From an uncultured Prevotella sp. (lineage in GTDB: Bacteria > Bacteroidota > Bacteroidia > Bacteroidales > Bacteroidaceae): a DNA stretch of 64,000 nt. The notes under the pieces are model-generated. The model did not search any database and was not told the origin of the DNA. It was given only the letters and a program-made list of their open reading frames with translations. Below are positions 41,540-50,925 of the stretch, in pieces. The stretch lies in assembly GCA_900318395.1 (NCBI GenBank), contig ONKL01000006.1:62001-126000 (forward strand), in the 5' to 3' direction. Both the position numbers and the translations under genes were made by a program. Within the stretch, counting starts at the first letter, position 1, and each line of letters begins with the position of its first letter.

Positions 41540-42727
41540 ATGAAAAGATTCAGGATAACGATTACGATAGGATGTTTGCTTATAACCATGACCTGCGCAG
41601 CACAACGTAGGCAAATTGGTGATGCACGAACGATTCTACAGAGTGGCAAGAACTTCGACAAGGCAGAAGAGATGATGACCAACCTGTTGAATGACTCTGC
41701 CAATCTGGAGAACCTGCGCATCTATGATGTCTGGCTGCAGGCTGTAGAGAAACAGTATGGTCAGCTGAACGAGCAGATGTACAAAAAGCAAGAGGTGGAT
41801 ACCATGAAACTATTTACCCTGACAAAGAGAATGTTCACCATTGCTGAGCGTCTCGATTCACTCGACATGAAGCCCGATAAGAAAGGCAAGGTGAATCTGC
41901 AGTATCGGAAAGAGAACTCAGAAAAGATGATGACCTATCGCCCGAATCTCTTCTTCGGAGGTGCTTATTACGTCAGGAAATCAGACTTCATGCAAGCTTT
42001 CGACCTGTTTGAGACCTACATAGATTGCGCCCAACAGCCACTTTTCGAGTCACTTGACCTGATGAATACGGATGCCAGGATGGGAGAGGCAGCCTATTGG
42101 GCTTCATACTCAGGCTACAGGATGAATGACCCAGTGATGACACTTCGTTATCTGGAACTGGCAAGGCGCGATACGTCCAAACTGGAATCGACGCTGCAGT
42201 TTGCTGCTGAATCCTGGCGCCTGCTGATGGACGATTCTCAATATCAGGCGATATTGTGGGAGGGCTTCCAGCTGAATCCCCGTTCTACATACTTCTTCCC
42301 CAGACTCATGGACAGCTATACGTCACGTGGTAACTATGAACAAGGATTGGTAGTGGCCAACGAAGCTCTGAAGGCAGACAGCCTGAACCAGCTGTTCCTC
42401 TTTGCCAAATCCACGATGCTGCTGAACCTGGGGCGCTATGCAGAGTGCCTTGCCTGCAGTGAGAAGTTGATAGGCATGAACTGCAAGATGGCAGATGCTT
42501 ACTATAATGCAGGTACGGCCTGTCTGAATATTGCGCTCAGGATGGATTCGCGCAAATACAAGAAGCAGATCAAGAAAATGTATCAGCAGGCGATGCCGTA
42601 TATGGAGAAATATCGCCAGTTGGCACCTGACGAGAAGGATCGTTGGGCACCTGCACTTTATCGTATCTATTTCAATCTAAATATGGGAAAACAGTTTGAT
42701 GAGATAGATAAAATCTTAAAGAAATAA
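41540..42727 (+). CDS. Exported tetratricopeptide-repeat protein
   Basis: A 395-residue protein with a signal peptide (MKRFRITITIGCLLITMTCA). The mature part is helical throughout, with degenerate TPR units recognisable in ARTILQSGKNFDKAEEMMTN, SYTSRGNYEQGLVVANEALK, FAKSTMLLNLGRYAECLACS and ADAYYNAGTACLNIALRMDS. No enzyme domain is seen. It probably acts as a periplasmic scaffold. It follows the GH25 gene by 31 bp without a terminator, so the two may share a transcript. The next gene, the phosphohexomutase, has its own promoter box. Confidence 0.8.
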   Translation: MKRFRITITIGCLLITMTCAAQRRQIGDARTILQSGKNFDKAEEMMTNLLNDSANLENLRIYDVWLQAVEKQYGQLNEQMYKKQEVDTMKLFTLTKRMFTIAERLDSLDMKPDKKGKVNLQYRKENSEKMMTYRPNLFFGGAYYVRKSDFMQAFDLFETYIDCAQQPLFESLDLMNTDARMGEAAYWASYSGYRMNDPVMTLRYLELARRDTSKLESTLQFAAESWRLLMDDSQYQAILWEGFQLNPRSTYFFPRLMDSYTSRGNYEQGLVVANEALKADSLNQLFLFAKSTMLLNLGRYAECLACSEKLIGMNCKMADAYYNAGTACLNIALRMDSRKYKKQIKKMYQQAMPYMEKYRQLAPDEKDRWAPALYRIYFNLNMGKQFDEIDKILKK

Positions 42728-42768
42728 AAAAGTTAAGGCAGTTTGATACATATTTGCCATTTTCTTTT

Positions 42769-42776
42769 TAACTTTG
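42769..42776 (+). promoter_or_regulatory. -7 box for the phosphohexomutase gene
   Basis: TAACTTTG, 49 bp before the ATG at 42826. A TTTG lies 23 bp upstream (42742-42745), slightly beyond the ideal spacing. Confidence 0.55.
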
Positions 42777-42825
42777 TGGATTAGAAAATAATTTTCACAA
42801 TCTAAAACAAATAAAAAAAGAAATT

Positions 42826-44571
42826 ATGGCAGATAATGCACAACTGATTGCTCAGTGCGAGGCACGGGCTAAGGAATGGCTCTCTCCAGCCTTTGACGAG
42901 GAGACACGTAAGGAAGTTCAGGCGATGTTAGATGCAGATGACAAGACTGCGCTCATCGATGCTTTCTATCAGAATTTGGAGTTTGGTACTGGTGGCCTTC
43001 GTGGTATTATGGGCGCTGGTACTAACCGTATGAACAAGTACATTGTGGGTATGGCTACTCAGGGTTTTGCCAACTATATCCTGAAGGCTTTCCCAGGCAA
43101 GCAGAGCAGCGTTGTAGTAGGTCACGACTGTCGCAACAACGGACGTATGTTCGCTGAGACTGTTGCCGACATCTTCTCAGCTAACGGCATCAAGGTTTAT
43201 CTGTTCGAGAGCCTTCGTCCTACGCCTGAGATCTCTTTCGCCATCCGTCAGCTGGGCTGTCAGGCTGGTGTAAACGTTACAGCATCTCACAACCCTCGTG
43301 AGTATAATGGCTATAAGGCTTACTGGGATGATGGTGCTCAGGTACTTGCTCCACATGATCAGGGTATCATCGATGAGGTGAACAAGGTGAAGATTGAGGA
43401 TGTGAAGTTTGAAGGCAACAAGGAACTCATCGACATCATCGGTGGTGAGATGGACTGGGACTACCTACAGGCTGTGAAAGAGGCCATGGTAGATCAGGAC
43501 GTTATCCTGCGCCAGAAAGACCTGAACATTGTTTATTCTCCAATGCATGGAACTGGTCGCGTGATTATCCCTGAGGCTCTGCGTTCATGGGGATTCCAGA
43601 ATATCCATGTGGTTCCTGAGCAGATGGTGATCGATGGTGACTTCCCAACGGTAGTCAGCCCTAACCCTGAGAATGCAGAGGCAATGACACTGGGTATGAA
43701 GCTCGGCACACGCCTGAATGCTGACCTCGTGATCGCTTCTGACCCTGATGCAGACCGTCTGGCTATCGTATGTCGCAATGCAAAGGGCGAGTGGGAGATC
43801 CTGAATGGTAACCAGACCTGTATGATGTTCTGCTGGTACATCATCGCTAACAAGAAGAAGCTTGGCCAGTTGAAGGGCAATGAGTTCCTGGTTAAAACCA
43901 TTGTAACTACTGAGGAGATTGCAGAAATTGCCAAGAAGAACGGCGTAGAGCTGCGTGACTGCTACACAGGCTTCAAGTGGATTGCTAACGAGATTCGTAT
44001 CTCTGAGGGCAAGCAGAAGTATATCGGTGGTGGTGAGGAAAGCTTCGGATTCCTGCCATTCGACAAGGTGCGCGATAAGGACTCCCCAGCATCTATCTGT
44101 CTGATCTGTGAGATCGCTGCTTGGGCACGTGATAATGGTATGACCCTCTACGACCTGCTCATGAACATCTATAAGGAGTATGGCTTCTCGAAGGAGGCTA
44201 CCATCAATGTGGTAAAGCCTGGTAAGACGGGTGCTGACGAGATTAAGCAGATGATGGTTGACTTCCGTAGTAATCCTCCAAAGGAGCTGGGTGGCTCGAA
44301 GATTTGCCTGTGGAAGGACTATCAGACCTTGGAGGCTACCAATGCTGACGGTTCAAAGTCGAAGCTGAACATGCCTACGACAAGCAACGTGCTGCAGTGG
44401 TTCTGCGAGGATGGTACGAAGGTATCTGTTCGTCCTTCTGGTACTGAGCCTAAGATCAAGTTCTACACTGAGGTGAAGGATCCAAGCTTCAAGGATGCTG
44501 CCGACTATGAGCGCTGCATCAAGGCTGCTGAGGAGAAGATCGAGGCCCTGAAGAAGAGCTTGAATCTTTAA
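42826..44571 (+). CDS. Phospho-sugar mutase (phosphoglucomutase/phosphomannomutase family)
   Basis: A 581-residue alpha-D-phosphohexomutase that interconverts hexose-1- and 6-phosphates, linking glycolysis to nucleotide-sugar synthesis. The phosphoserine loop is TASHNPREYNGYKAYW (near residue 155), the metal loop DPDADRLAIV (near 308), the sugar-specificity loop GGGEESFGF and the phosphate loop RPSGTEPKIKFY. The length fits the PgcA-type phosphoglucomutase; mannose activity is also possible. It is monocistronic, with a strong terminator after it. Confidence 0.94.
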   Translation: MADNAQLIAQCEARAKEWLSPAFDEETRKEVQAMLDADDKTALIDAFYQNLEFGTGGLRGIMGAGTNRMNKYIVGMATQGFANYILKAFPGKQSSVVVGHDCRNNGRMFAETVADIFSANGIKVYLFESLRPTPEISFAIRQLGCQAGVNVTASHNPREYNGYKAYWDDGAQVLAPHDQGIIDEVNKVKIEDVKFEGNKELIDIIGGEMDWDYLQAVKEAMVDQDVILRQKDLNIVYSPMHGTGRVIIPEALRSWGFQNIHVVPEQMVIDGDFPTVVSPNPENAEAMTLGMKLGTRLNADLVIASDPDADRLAIVCRNAKGEWEILNGNQTCMMFCWYIIANKKKLGQLKGNEFLVKTIVTTEEIAEIAKKNGVELRDCYTGFKWIANEIRISEGKQKYIGGGEESFGFLPFDKVRDKDSPASICLICEIAAWARDNGMTLYDLLMNIYKEYGFSKEATINVVKPGKTGADEIKQMMVDFRSNPPKELGGSKICLWKDYQTLEATNADGSKSKLNMPTTSNVLQWFCEDGTKVSVRPSGTEPKIKFYTEVKDPSFKDAADYERCIKAAEEKIEALKKSLNL

Positions 44572-44593
44572 GCCAGCGAACTTCTGAGTATTA

Positions 44594-44628
44594 AGATACC
44601 CCGCTTTTGGCGGGGTATCTCTTTTTAT
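44594..44628 (+). terminator. Intrinsic terminator after the phosphohexomutase
   Basis: A perfect 11-bp stem AGATACCCCGC / GCGGGGTATCT (44594-44604, 44610-44620) with a 5-nt loop and a T-rich tail. Confidence 0.92.
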
Positions 44629-44630
44629 GT

Positions 44631-44648
44631 GCCCTCCCAATGGAGGGC
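44631..44648 (-). terminator. Hairpin downstream of dcuB
   Basis: GCCCTCC and GGAGGGC arms with a 4-nt loop lie 12 bp after the dcuB stop in the leftward direction. There is no T run, so this is a weak terminator or a 3'-end stabilising hairpin. Confidence 0.5.
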
Positions 44649-44660
44649 TATCTTCATTAG

Positions 44661-46109
44661 TTAGTAGAAAATCGATGAGAGGATGTAAGCCACGATGGTA
44701 GAGACACATACAGAGATGAGTCCTGGCATCATGAACGAGTGGTTCAACAGGTATTTACCAATAATGGTCGTTCCTGAACGGTCGAAGTTCACGGTAGCAA
44801 TATCCGAAGGATAGTTGGGGATAAAGAAGTAACCGTAGACAGAAGGCAGCACACCAAGGAGCACAGGACCAGGAATGCCCAGAGAGTAGGCAAGTGGCAG
44901 CATGGCTACAACGACAGCACCCTGCGAGTTGATGAGCACCGACACGAGGAAGAACACGAATGCGATTGACCATGGGTAGGCTTTTACCAAATCTGCAAGC
45001 ATCAGCTTCATCTCAGGCAGATAGTTGGAGAAGTAAGTATCAGCCAACCATGCGATACCGTAGATGGCTACAACGGCCACCATACCAGACTGCCATACTG
45101 GACCAGCGACGGCTTTCTTAGGAGCAGCCTTGCAGAAGATAATCATCAGGGCAGCAGCAGAGATCATCACAATCTGGATGACAATGTTCATAGCCAGAGG
45201 CTTGTTGAACCACTCGGTCATACCCGTTACGTGTACCTTGGCCTTTACAAGCTGGTCGGCTGTCATGGTCATGTTCTCATCAATATGGATTCCTTCTGCT
45301 CCCTTAACGGCACGAAGAGTCTCGTGAGCTGGCAGGGCATTCTGGAAAACAGCGAAGAAGACGATGACTGCGAGCGCACCTAAGAAGATGAATACAGCGT
45401 TCTTGGCTGACTGTGGGATCTCCTTGTCGAGTGTGGTAGCACCACTACCGTAGATATAATCGCGCTGTGCAGGATCCTTCAACTTTGCCAGGAACTGTGG
45501 GTCTTTATCGAGGTCGAGACCACGCTTGTAGCTGGCAGCTGCAGCAGCCATCAATCCACACACGCAGGCTGGGATTGAAACCATCAGCACACCAGGAATG
45601 GTAATGTCGAAGTGGTTGGCATTCGAGATGCTGACGAAAGCCACGACGGCAGCAGCGATGGGCGAACAGGTGATACCCACCTGAGAAGCGATAGATGCCA
45701 CACCACAAGGACGCTCAGGACGGATGCCCTTCTTCAGGGCGATGTCGCAGATAATAGGCATCAGCGTATATACGACGTGACCTGTTCCCACCAGTACCGT
45801 CAGGAAGAAAGTTGTAAGGGGGGCGAGGAAGGTGATGCGGCCTGGGTGCTTACGCAGCAGTTTCTCTGCTATCTGGATGAGCCAGTCCATACCACCAGAA
45901 GCCTGCATGATACCAGCACAGGTAACGGCAGCAATGATGATGTAAATAACGTCGGTAGGAGGCGTGCCAGGCTTCAGGCCGAATCCAAAAACAAGCAAAG
46001 CCAAACCGATACCGGAAATAGCTCCCAGGGCGAGGCTACCATATCGAGAGCCTACCCACAATGCTCCGAGTACAATACAGAGCTGCAGAATCATTGAAAA
46101 TGTAATCAT
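44661..46109 (-). CDS. dcuB: Anaerobic C4-dicarboxylate transporter (DcuA/DcuB family)
   Basis: A 482-residue inner-membrane protein with about 10-12 hydrophobic helices. The family signatures are seen: GSRYGSLALGAISGIGLALL at the N-terminus, the conserved VGTGHVVYTLMPIICDIALK, RPERPCGVASIASQVGITCS and, at the C-terminus, YFFIPNYPSDIATVNFDRSG with TTIIGKYLLNHSFMMPGL. It exchanges fumarate, malate or aspartate for succinate, or exports succinate, in anaerobic metabolism. A versus B cannot be told by eye. It is a single gene with its own promoter box. Confidence 0.93.
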   Translation of the reverse strand: MITFSMILQLCIVLGALWVGSRYGSLALGAISGIGLALLVFGFGLKPGTPPTDVIYIIIAAVTCAGIMQASGGMDWLIQIAEKLLRKHPGRITFLAPLTTFFLTVLVGTGHVVYTLMPIICDIALKKGIRPERPCGVASIASQVGITCSPIAAAVVAFVSISNANHFDITIPGVLMVSIPACVCGLMAAAAASYKRGLDLDKDPQFLAKLKDPAQRDYIYGSGATTLDKEIPQSAKNAVFIFLGALAVIVFFAVFQNALPAHETLRAVKGAEGIHIDENMTMTADQLVKAKVHVTGMTEWFNKPLAMNIVIQIVMISAAALMIIFCKAAPKKAVAGPVWQSGMVAVVAIYGIAWLADTYFSNYLPEMKLMLADLVKAYPWSIAFVFFLVSVLINSQGAVVVAMLPLAYSLGIPGPVLLGVLPSVYGYFFIPNYPSDIATVNFDRSGTTIIGKYLLNHSFMMPGLISVCVSTIVAYILSSIFY

Positions 46110-46162
46110 AGATAATATTTATATTTTTAAACGTTTTAAGCTATTGTATTTGTTTACGACTG

Positions 46163-46170
46163 CAAATTTA
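46163..46170 (-). promoter_or_regulatory. -7 box for dcuB
   Basis: TAAATTTG on the minus strand, 53 bp before the dcuB ATG; a TTG at 46189-46191 lies 18 bp further upstream. Confidence 0.6.
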
Positions 46171-46229
46171 AACAAATTATTTGAAATACAATACTTTTTT
46201 ATCAGAAATATTAAAAAAAACTATTTCAT

Positions 46230-46260
46230 TTTGCCATATCGAATATTTTATGTACCTTTG
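46230..46260 (+). promoter_or_regulatory. Promoter of the ileS operon
   Basis: TTTG (46230-46233), a 19-bp spacer and TACCTTTG (46253-46260) give an exact consensus. The leader to the ATG at 46298 is about 30 nt. Confidence 0.8.
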
Positions 46261-46297
46261 CGCCCTAATAAGAATTAAGAATTTATAGTTTAAAGAT

Positions 46298-49200
46298 ATG
46301 GCCAAGAAATTTGCCGAACATAACGGCCTGAATCTGACTCAGGTGAACAACGACATCCTTGAGATGTGGAGAGAAAAGAATGTGTTCTGGCGCTCTGTCG
46401 AAGAGCGCGAGGGCTGTCCGCAGTTTGTATTTTTCGAGGGTCCTCCCTCTGCTAACGGTCATCCTGGCATCCACCATGTGCTGGCGCGTACCATCAAAGA
46501 TACCTTCAACCGCTATAAGACGATGAAGGGGTATCAGGTTAAGCGTAAGGCTGGATGGGATACCCATGGACTGCCCGTAGAGCTGGGAGTCGAGAAGGAA
46601 CTTGGTATCACCAAGGCTGATATCGATAATAAAGACTCGGAGAAATACATCTCGACTGAGGATTATAACAAGAAGTGTCGCGAGAATGTGATGATGTTCA
46701 CCCAGGAATGGCGCGAACTCACGGAGAAGATGGGTTACTTCGTCGACCTCGACAATCCTTATATCACTTACGACAACAAGTATATCGAGACCCTGTGGTG
46801 GCTGTTGCAGCAGTTCTACAAGAAGGGATTGCTCTACAAGGGCTACACCATTCAGCCTTATTCACCAGCTGCAGGAACAGGCTTGAGCTCGCATGAGCTG
46901 AACCAGCCTGGCTGCTATCGCGATGTGAAGGATACGACTGTGACAGCTCTGTTCAAGGCGCTGAATCCTAAGGAAGAGTGGACCAACTGGGGTACTCCTT
47001 ATTTCGTAGCCTGGACAACCACACCTTGGACTTTGCCTTCAAACACAGCCCTCTGTGTGGGTCCAAAGATCGATTATGTGGCAGTTGAGACTTACAACGC
47101 ATATAATGGCGAGAAGATCACCATCATCCTGGCTGAGAGCCGACTGAATGCCTATCTGGCTCCAGAAGGGAATATCACAGATGGTGGCGAGATGCCTGAG
47201 TATAACAAGGGCGAGAAGTTCGTGCCTTATCGCATCGTAGGTCGCTACACGGGTGAGGAGCTCGTAGGTATGAAGTATCAGCAGCTGATGCCTTGGGTAA
47301 AGCCTTCGGCAAAGCTCGACCAGAATGCTGCCGATTATGTAAAGGCTTATGCAGAGGCTCACCCAGAGAAGGTGTTTGCTGGCGAGAACGGCAAGGATCA
47401 GTTTGTAGAAATGGAGAGTGAGGCTTTCCGTGTGATTCCTGGTGATTACGTGACTACAGAGGATGGTGCAGGTATCGTGCATATCGCTCCTACCTTTGGT
47501 GCCGACGACGCCAAGGTGGCTAAGGATGCCCATATCCCAAGTCTGTTCCTTATTAATAAGAAAGGTGAAACCCGTCCGATGGTCGACCTTCAAGGTAAGT
47601 ACTATGTGATGGACGAGCTCGATAACAACTTCATCGAGAAGTGTGTGGATAAGGCAGGATATGGTCACCACGCAGGCGACTATGTAAAGAATGCCTATGC
47701 ACCAGAATTCAATAAGGATGGTAAGTACGACGAGCAGGCTGCTTCTAAGGCCGAAGATCTGAATATCGTGATCTGTATGGAGATGAAGCAGGAGGGAACT
47801 GCGCTCAAGATCGAGAAGCACGTACACAACTATCCTCACTGCTGGCGTACGGATAAGCCCGTGCTCTACTATCCGCTCGACTCATGGTTCATTCGCTCTA
47901 CAGCCAAGAAGGACCGTATGTTCGAACTCAACAAGACCATCAATTGGCAGCCAGAGTCAACAGGTACAGGCCGTTTTGGCAACTGGCTTGAGAACCTGAA
48001 CGACTGGAACCTCTCTCGTTCACGTTTCTGGGGCACACCCCTTCCTATCTGGCGCGACGAGGATGGCAAGGAAATCTGCATTGGCTCCGTTGAGGAACTC
48101 TATAACGAGATCGAGAAGTCTGTTAAGGTTGGATTCATGCAGTCTAACCCATTGAAGGATAAAGGCTTCGTGCCTGGCGACATGTCGAAGGAGAACTACG
48201 ACAAGATTGATCTCCATCGTCCTTATGTCGACAATATCATACTCGTTTCTGAGAGCGGCAAGCCCATGAAGCGTGAGACTGACCTCATCGACGTCTGGTT
48301 CGATTCTGGTTCTATGCCATACGCTCAGGTTCACTATCCGTTCGAGAATAAGGATCTGATTGATAAGGGCATCGCTTTCCCATGCGACTTCATCAACGAG
48401 GGAGTGGATCAGACTCGTGGCTGGTTCTTCACCCTTCACGCCATTGCTACGATGATCTTCGACTCAGTAGCCTTCAAGAATGTCATTTCTTCAGGACTGG
48501 TGCTCGATGCCAAGGGCAACAAGATGTCGAAGCACGTGGGCAACGTGGTCAATCCGTTCGATATGATTGGTAAGTATGGCTCTGATGCCGTCCGTCTGTA
48601 TATGATGACCAACTCAGAGCCTTGGGACAACCTGAAGTTCGACCCAGAGGGCGTTGACGAGGTGCGCCGTAAGTTCTTTGGCACCTTATATAATACGTAT
48701 AGCTTCTTTGCGCTCTATGCCAATGTAGATGGTTTCGACCCTGAAGCACCACAAGTGGCATTCGACAAGCGTCCAGAGATCGACCGCTGGATTCTCTCTT
48801 GCCTGAACACCCTCATCAAGGGTGTAGAGGCTGAGCTCGACGGCTACGATCCCACACGTGCTGGTCGCCTCATTGATGCTTTCGTCAACGACGACCTCTC
48901 TAACTGGTACGTTCGTCTGAACCGCAAGCGCTTCTGGGGTAAGGAGATGAGCGAGGATAAGCTCTCGGCTTATCAGACACTCTATACCTGTCTGATGACT
49001 GTGGCTAAGCTGCTGGCTCCGTTTGCACCGTTCTATGCCGACCAGCTGTATAAGGATCTGGGTGGCCAGCTCGATTCTGTTCATCTCGATAAGTTCCCTG
49101 TAGCCGATGAATCTCAGATCGACAAGGATCTCGAAGCTCGTATGCAGATGGCTCAGAAGATCACCTCAATGGTTCTCGCCCTGCGTCGCAAGGTGAACAT

Positions 49201-49858
49201 CAAGGTGCGCCAGCCACTGCAGGCCATCATGATTCCTGCTGTCGATGCTGATCAGAAGAAGCACATCGAGGCTGTGAAGGACCTGATTATGAACGAGGTG
49301 AACGTGAAGGAACTTCGTTTCGTTGAGGGAGCTGGTATACTTGTCAAGAAGGTGAAGTGTAACTTCCGAACGATGGGTAAGAAGTTCGGCAAGCTCATGA
49401 AGAGTGTGGCTGCTGCAATGGACGCCCTCTCGCAGGAGCAGATTGCCGACCTCGAGAAACAGGGCACCATCGCCATCAGTGTAGATGGTCAGGATGTCAC
49501 CGTCGAGGCAGCCGATGTCGATATCATCAGCGAGGATATTCCTGGCTGGCTGGTAGCCAACGAGGGTAACCTCACAGTAGCCCTCGAGGTAGAGCTTACC
49601 GATGAGCTGAAGAACGAGGGTATGGCCCGTGAGCTGATCAATCGTATTCAGAATATCCGTAAGGAGAGTGGTCTTGAGATTACCGATCGTATCAATGTGA
49701 CCATTGCTCCTAACGATGATGTCCAGAAGGCTGTTGACAGTTTTGCTGACTATATCAAGACGCAGGTTCTTGCAGATGGCATCTCACTGCAACCTAATGA
49801 TGGTCAGGAGATTGAGTTCGATGACTTCAAGCTCAACATTAAAGTGACAAAACAATAA
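46298..49858 (+). CDS. ileS: Isoleucyl-tRNA synthetase, long type
   Basis: A 1186-residue class I aminoacyl-tRNA synthetase that charges tRNA-Ile. The HIGH motif appears as HPGIHH in FFEGPPSANGHPGIHHVLAR, and the second signature as GNKMSKHVGNVVNPFD. The CP1 editing domain and the tRNA-binding C-terminal region are present. Length and the motif form fit the eukaryote-like (type 2) IleRS common in Bacteroidetes, a type with reduced mupirocin sensitivity in other bacteria. It heads ileS-dksA-like-lspA-DUF4296, a cluster I recall as conserved in the phylum. Confidence 0.97.
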   Translation: MAKKFAEHNGLNLTQVNNDILEMWREKNVFWRSVEEREGCPQFVFFEGPPSANGHPGIHHVLARTIKDTFNRYKTMKGYQVKRKAGWDTHGLPVELGVEKELGITKADIDNKDSEKYISTEDYNKKCRENVMMFTQEWRELTEKMGYFVDLDNPYITYDNKYIETLWWLLQQFYKKGLLYKGYTIQPYSPAAGTGLSSHELNQPGCYRDVKDTTVTALFKALNPKEEWTNWGTPYFVAWTTTPWTLPSNTALCVGPKIDYVAVETYNAYNGEKITIILAESRLNAYLAPEGNITDGGEMPEYNKGEKFVPYRIVGRYTGEELVGMKYQQLMPWVKPSAKLDQNAADYVKAYAEAHPEKVFAGENGKDQFVEMESEAFRVIPGDYVTTEDGAGIVHIAPTFGADDAKVAKDAHIPSLFLINKKGETRPMVDLQGKYYVMDELDNNFIEKCVDKAGYGHHAGDYVKNAYAPEFNKDGKYDEQAASKAEDLNIVICMEMKQEGTALKIEKHVHNYPHCWRTDKPVLYYPLDSWFIRSTAKKDRMFELNKTINWQPESTGTGRFGNWLENLNDWNLSRSRFWGTPLPIWRDEDGKEICIGSVEELYNEIEKSVKVGFMQSNPLKDKGFVPGDMSKENYDKIDLHRPYVDNIILVSESGKPMKRETDLIDVWFDSGSMPYAQVHYPFENKDLIDKGIAFPCDFINEGVDQTRGWFFTLHAIATMIFDSVAFKNVISSGLVLDAKGNKMSKHVGNVVNPFDMIGKYGSDAVRLYMMTNSEPWDNLKFDPEGVDEVRRKFFGTLYNTYSFFALYANVDGFDPEAPQVAFDKRPEIDRWILSCLNTLIKGVEAELDGYDPTRAGRLIDAFVNDDLSNWYVRLNRKRFWGKEMSEDKLSAYQTLYTCLMTVAKLLAPFAPFYADQLYKDLGGQLDSVHLDKFPVADESQIDKDLEARMQMAQKITSMVLALRRKVNIKVRQPLQAIMIPAVDADQKKHIEAVKDLIMNEVNVKELRFVEGAGILVKKVKCNFRTMGKKFGKLMKSVAAAMDALSQEQIADLEKQGTIAISVDGQDVTVEAADVDIISEDIPGWLVANEGNLTVALEVELTDELKNEGMARELINRIQNIRKESGLEITDRINVTIAPNDDVQKAVDSFADYIKTQVLADGISLQPNDGQEIEFDDFKLNIKVTKQ

Positions 49859-49891
49859 CAATCAATAATATCAATAACAACAAACTGAATT

Positions 49892-50272
49892 ATGGCAGAG
49901 AAAACACGCTACACTGACGAGGAGCTCGAGGAGTTCCGTCAGATTATTAATGAGAAATTGGCCCTCGCCAAGCGCGACTATGATCAGATGATGGGCGTAT
50001 TGACCAATCAAGACTCTAACGATGTTGATGACACATCACCTACCTATAAGGCGTTAGAGGAGGGTAGTGCCACACAGACAAAAGAAGAGCTCATCTCTAT
50101 GGCAGCTCGCCAGCAGAAGTTCATTCAGGGTCTGAAGGCTGCTTTGGTTAGAATCGAGAACAAGACATACGGCATCGACCGTCTGACGGGTAAGCTGATT
50201 CCGAAGGAACGTCTGCGTGCTGTTCCACACGCTACGCTGAGCGTGGAGTCAAAGATGAACCAGAAGAAGTGA
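49892..50272 (+). CDS. TraR/DksA family protein without zinc-finger cysteines
   Basis: A 126-residue protein with an N-terminal coiled-coil helix pair (DEELEEFRQIINEKLALAKRD) and a C-terminal segment KTYGIDRLTGKLIPKERLRA, then VPHATLSVESKMNQ, that lines up with the DksA zinc-finger (YGxCxxCGxxIxxxRLxAxPxAxxCxxC). All four cysteine positions are replaced, so it cannot bind zinc in the classical way. DksA binds the RNA polymerase secondary channel; the lost finger and the absence of an obvious DxxDxA tip leave the function open. It lies 33 bp after ileS and its stop overlaps the lspA GTG. Confidence 0.85.
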   Translation: MAEKTRYTDEELEEFRQIINEKLALAKRDYDQMMGVLTNQDSNDVDDTSPTYKALEEGSATQTKEELISMAARQQKFIQGLKAALVRIENKTYGIDRLTGKLIPKERLRAVPHATLSVESKMNQKK

Positions 50273-50925
50273 CATCTCAAAGCCCTATATTGACTAAGGG
50301 CAGGCTGGCGACACTGATAGTAGTCGCCATTCTGCTTATAGACCAGGCTATTAAGATCTGGGTAAAGACCTCTATGTGTCTTCACGAGAGCATACAGATT
50401 ACCGATTGGTTCTATATCACATTCATCGAGAATATGGGTATGGCTTTCGGCATGCAGTTAGGCAGTAAGATTCTTCTGTCGCTTTTCCGTGTGGTGGCCA
50501 TAGCGGGTCTGACTTATTATATCTGGCTTGAGGTGAAGCGTAAGTCTCCCACAGGCTATATCGTCTGTCTGGCGATGATACTTGCCGGAGCTGCTGGCAA
50601 TCTTATCGATTGTCTGTTCTATGGGCTGATTTTCAATGAGTCTTCGCCCTATTACGTCTCTTACTTCGTACCCTTTGGCACTGGCTATGCGCCCTTGCTG
50701 ATGGGAAAGGTGGTCGACATGTTCTACTTCCCTTTGATTGAGACGGAATGGCCTTTATGGATGCCTTTCGTGGGTGGCGAGCACTTTGTGTTTTTCAGTC
50801 CTGTATTCAATTTCGCTGATGCCAGCATTAGTGTCAGCGTGGTATGGATGATCTTGTTCTATCGCGAGCAGATCAGTGTGTCGTTTGGCGAGAAACCCTC
50901 AGAAGTGAAAGAATCGGAGTCATGA
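50269..50925 (+). CDS. lspA: Lipoprotein signal peptidase
   Basis: A 218-residue inner-membrane aspartyl protease that cleaves prolipoproteins before the lipidated cysteine. It starts with GTG overlapping the upstream stop (GTGA). Four membrane segments are visible. The catalytic aspartates lie in AGAAGNLIDCLFYG and FNFADASISVSVVWM; the NxxGMAFG-type motif is in IENMGMAFGMQLG. It is somewhat longer than E. coli LspA because of a loop insert before the second Asp, normal for Bacteroidetes. The next gene, itself a lipoprotein, begins in its stop codon. Confidence 0.95.
   Translation: MTSQSPILTKGRLATLIVVAILLIDQAIKIWVKTSMCLHESIQITDWFYITFIENMGMAFGMQLGSKILLSLFRVVAIAGLTYYIWLEVKRKSPTGYIVCLAMILAGAAGNLIDCLFYGLIFNESSPYYVSYFVPFGTGYAPLLMGKVVDMFYFPLIETEWPLWMPFVGGEHFVFFSPVFNFADASISVSVVWMILFYREQISVSFGEKPSEVKESES

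Noticed and set aside
44561..44660. Hairpins after the phosphohexomutase considered as a riboswitch
   Set aside because: The main stem is perfect, short and followed by T residues, so a plain terminator explains it.
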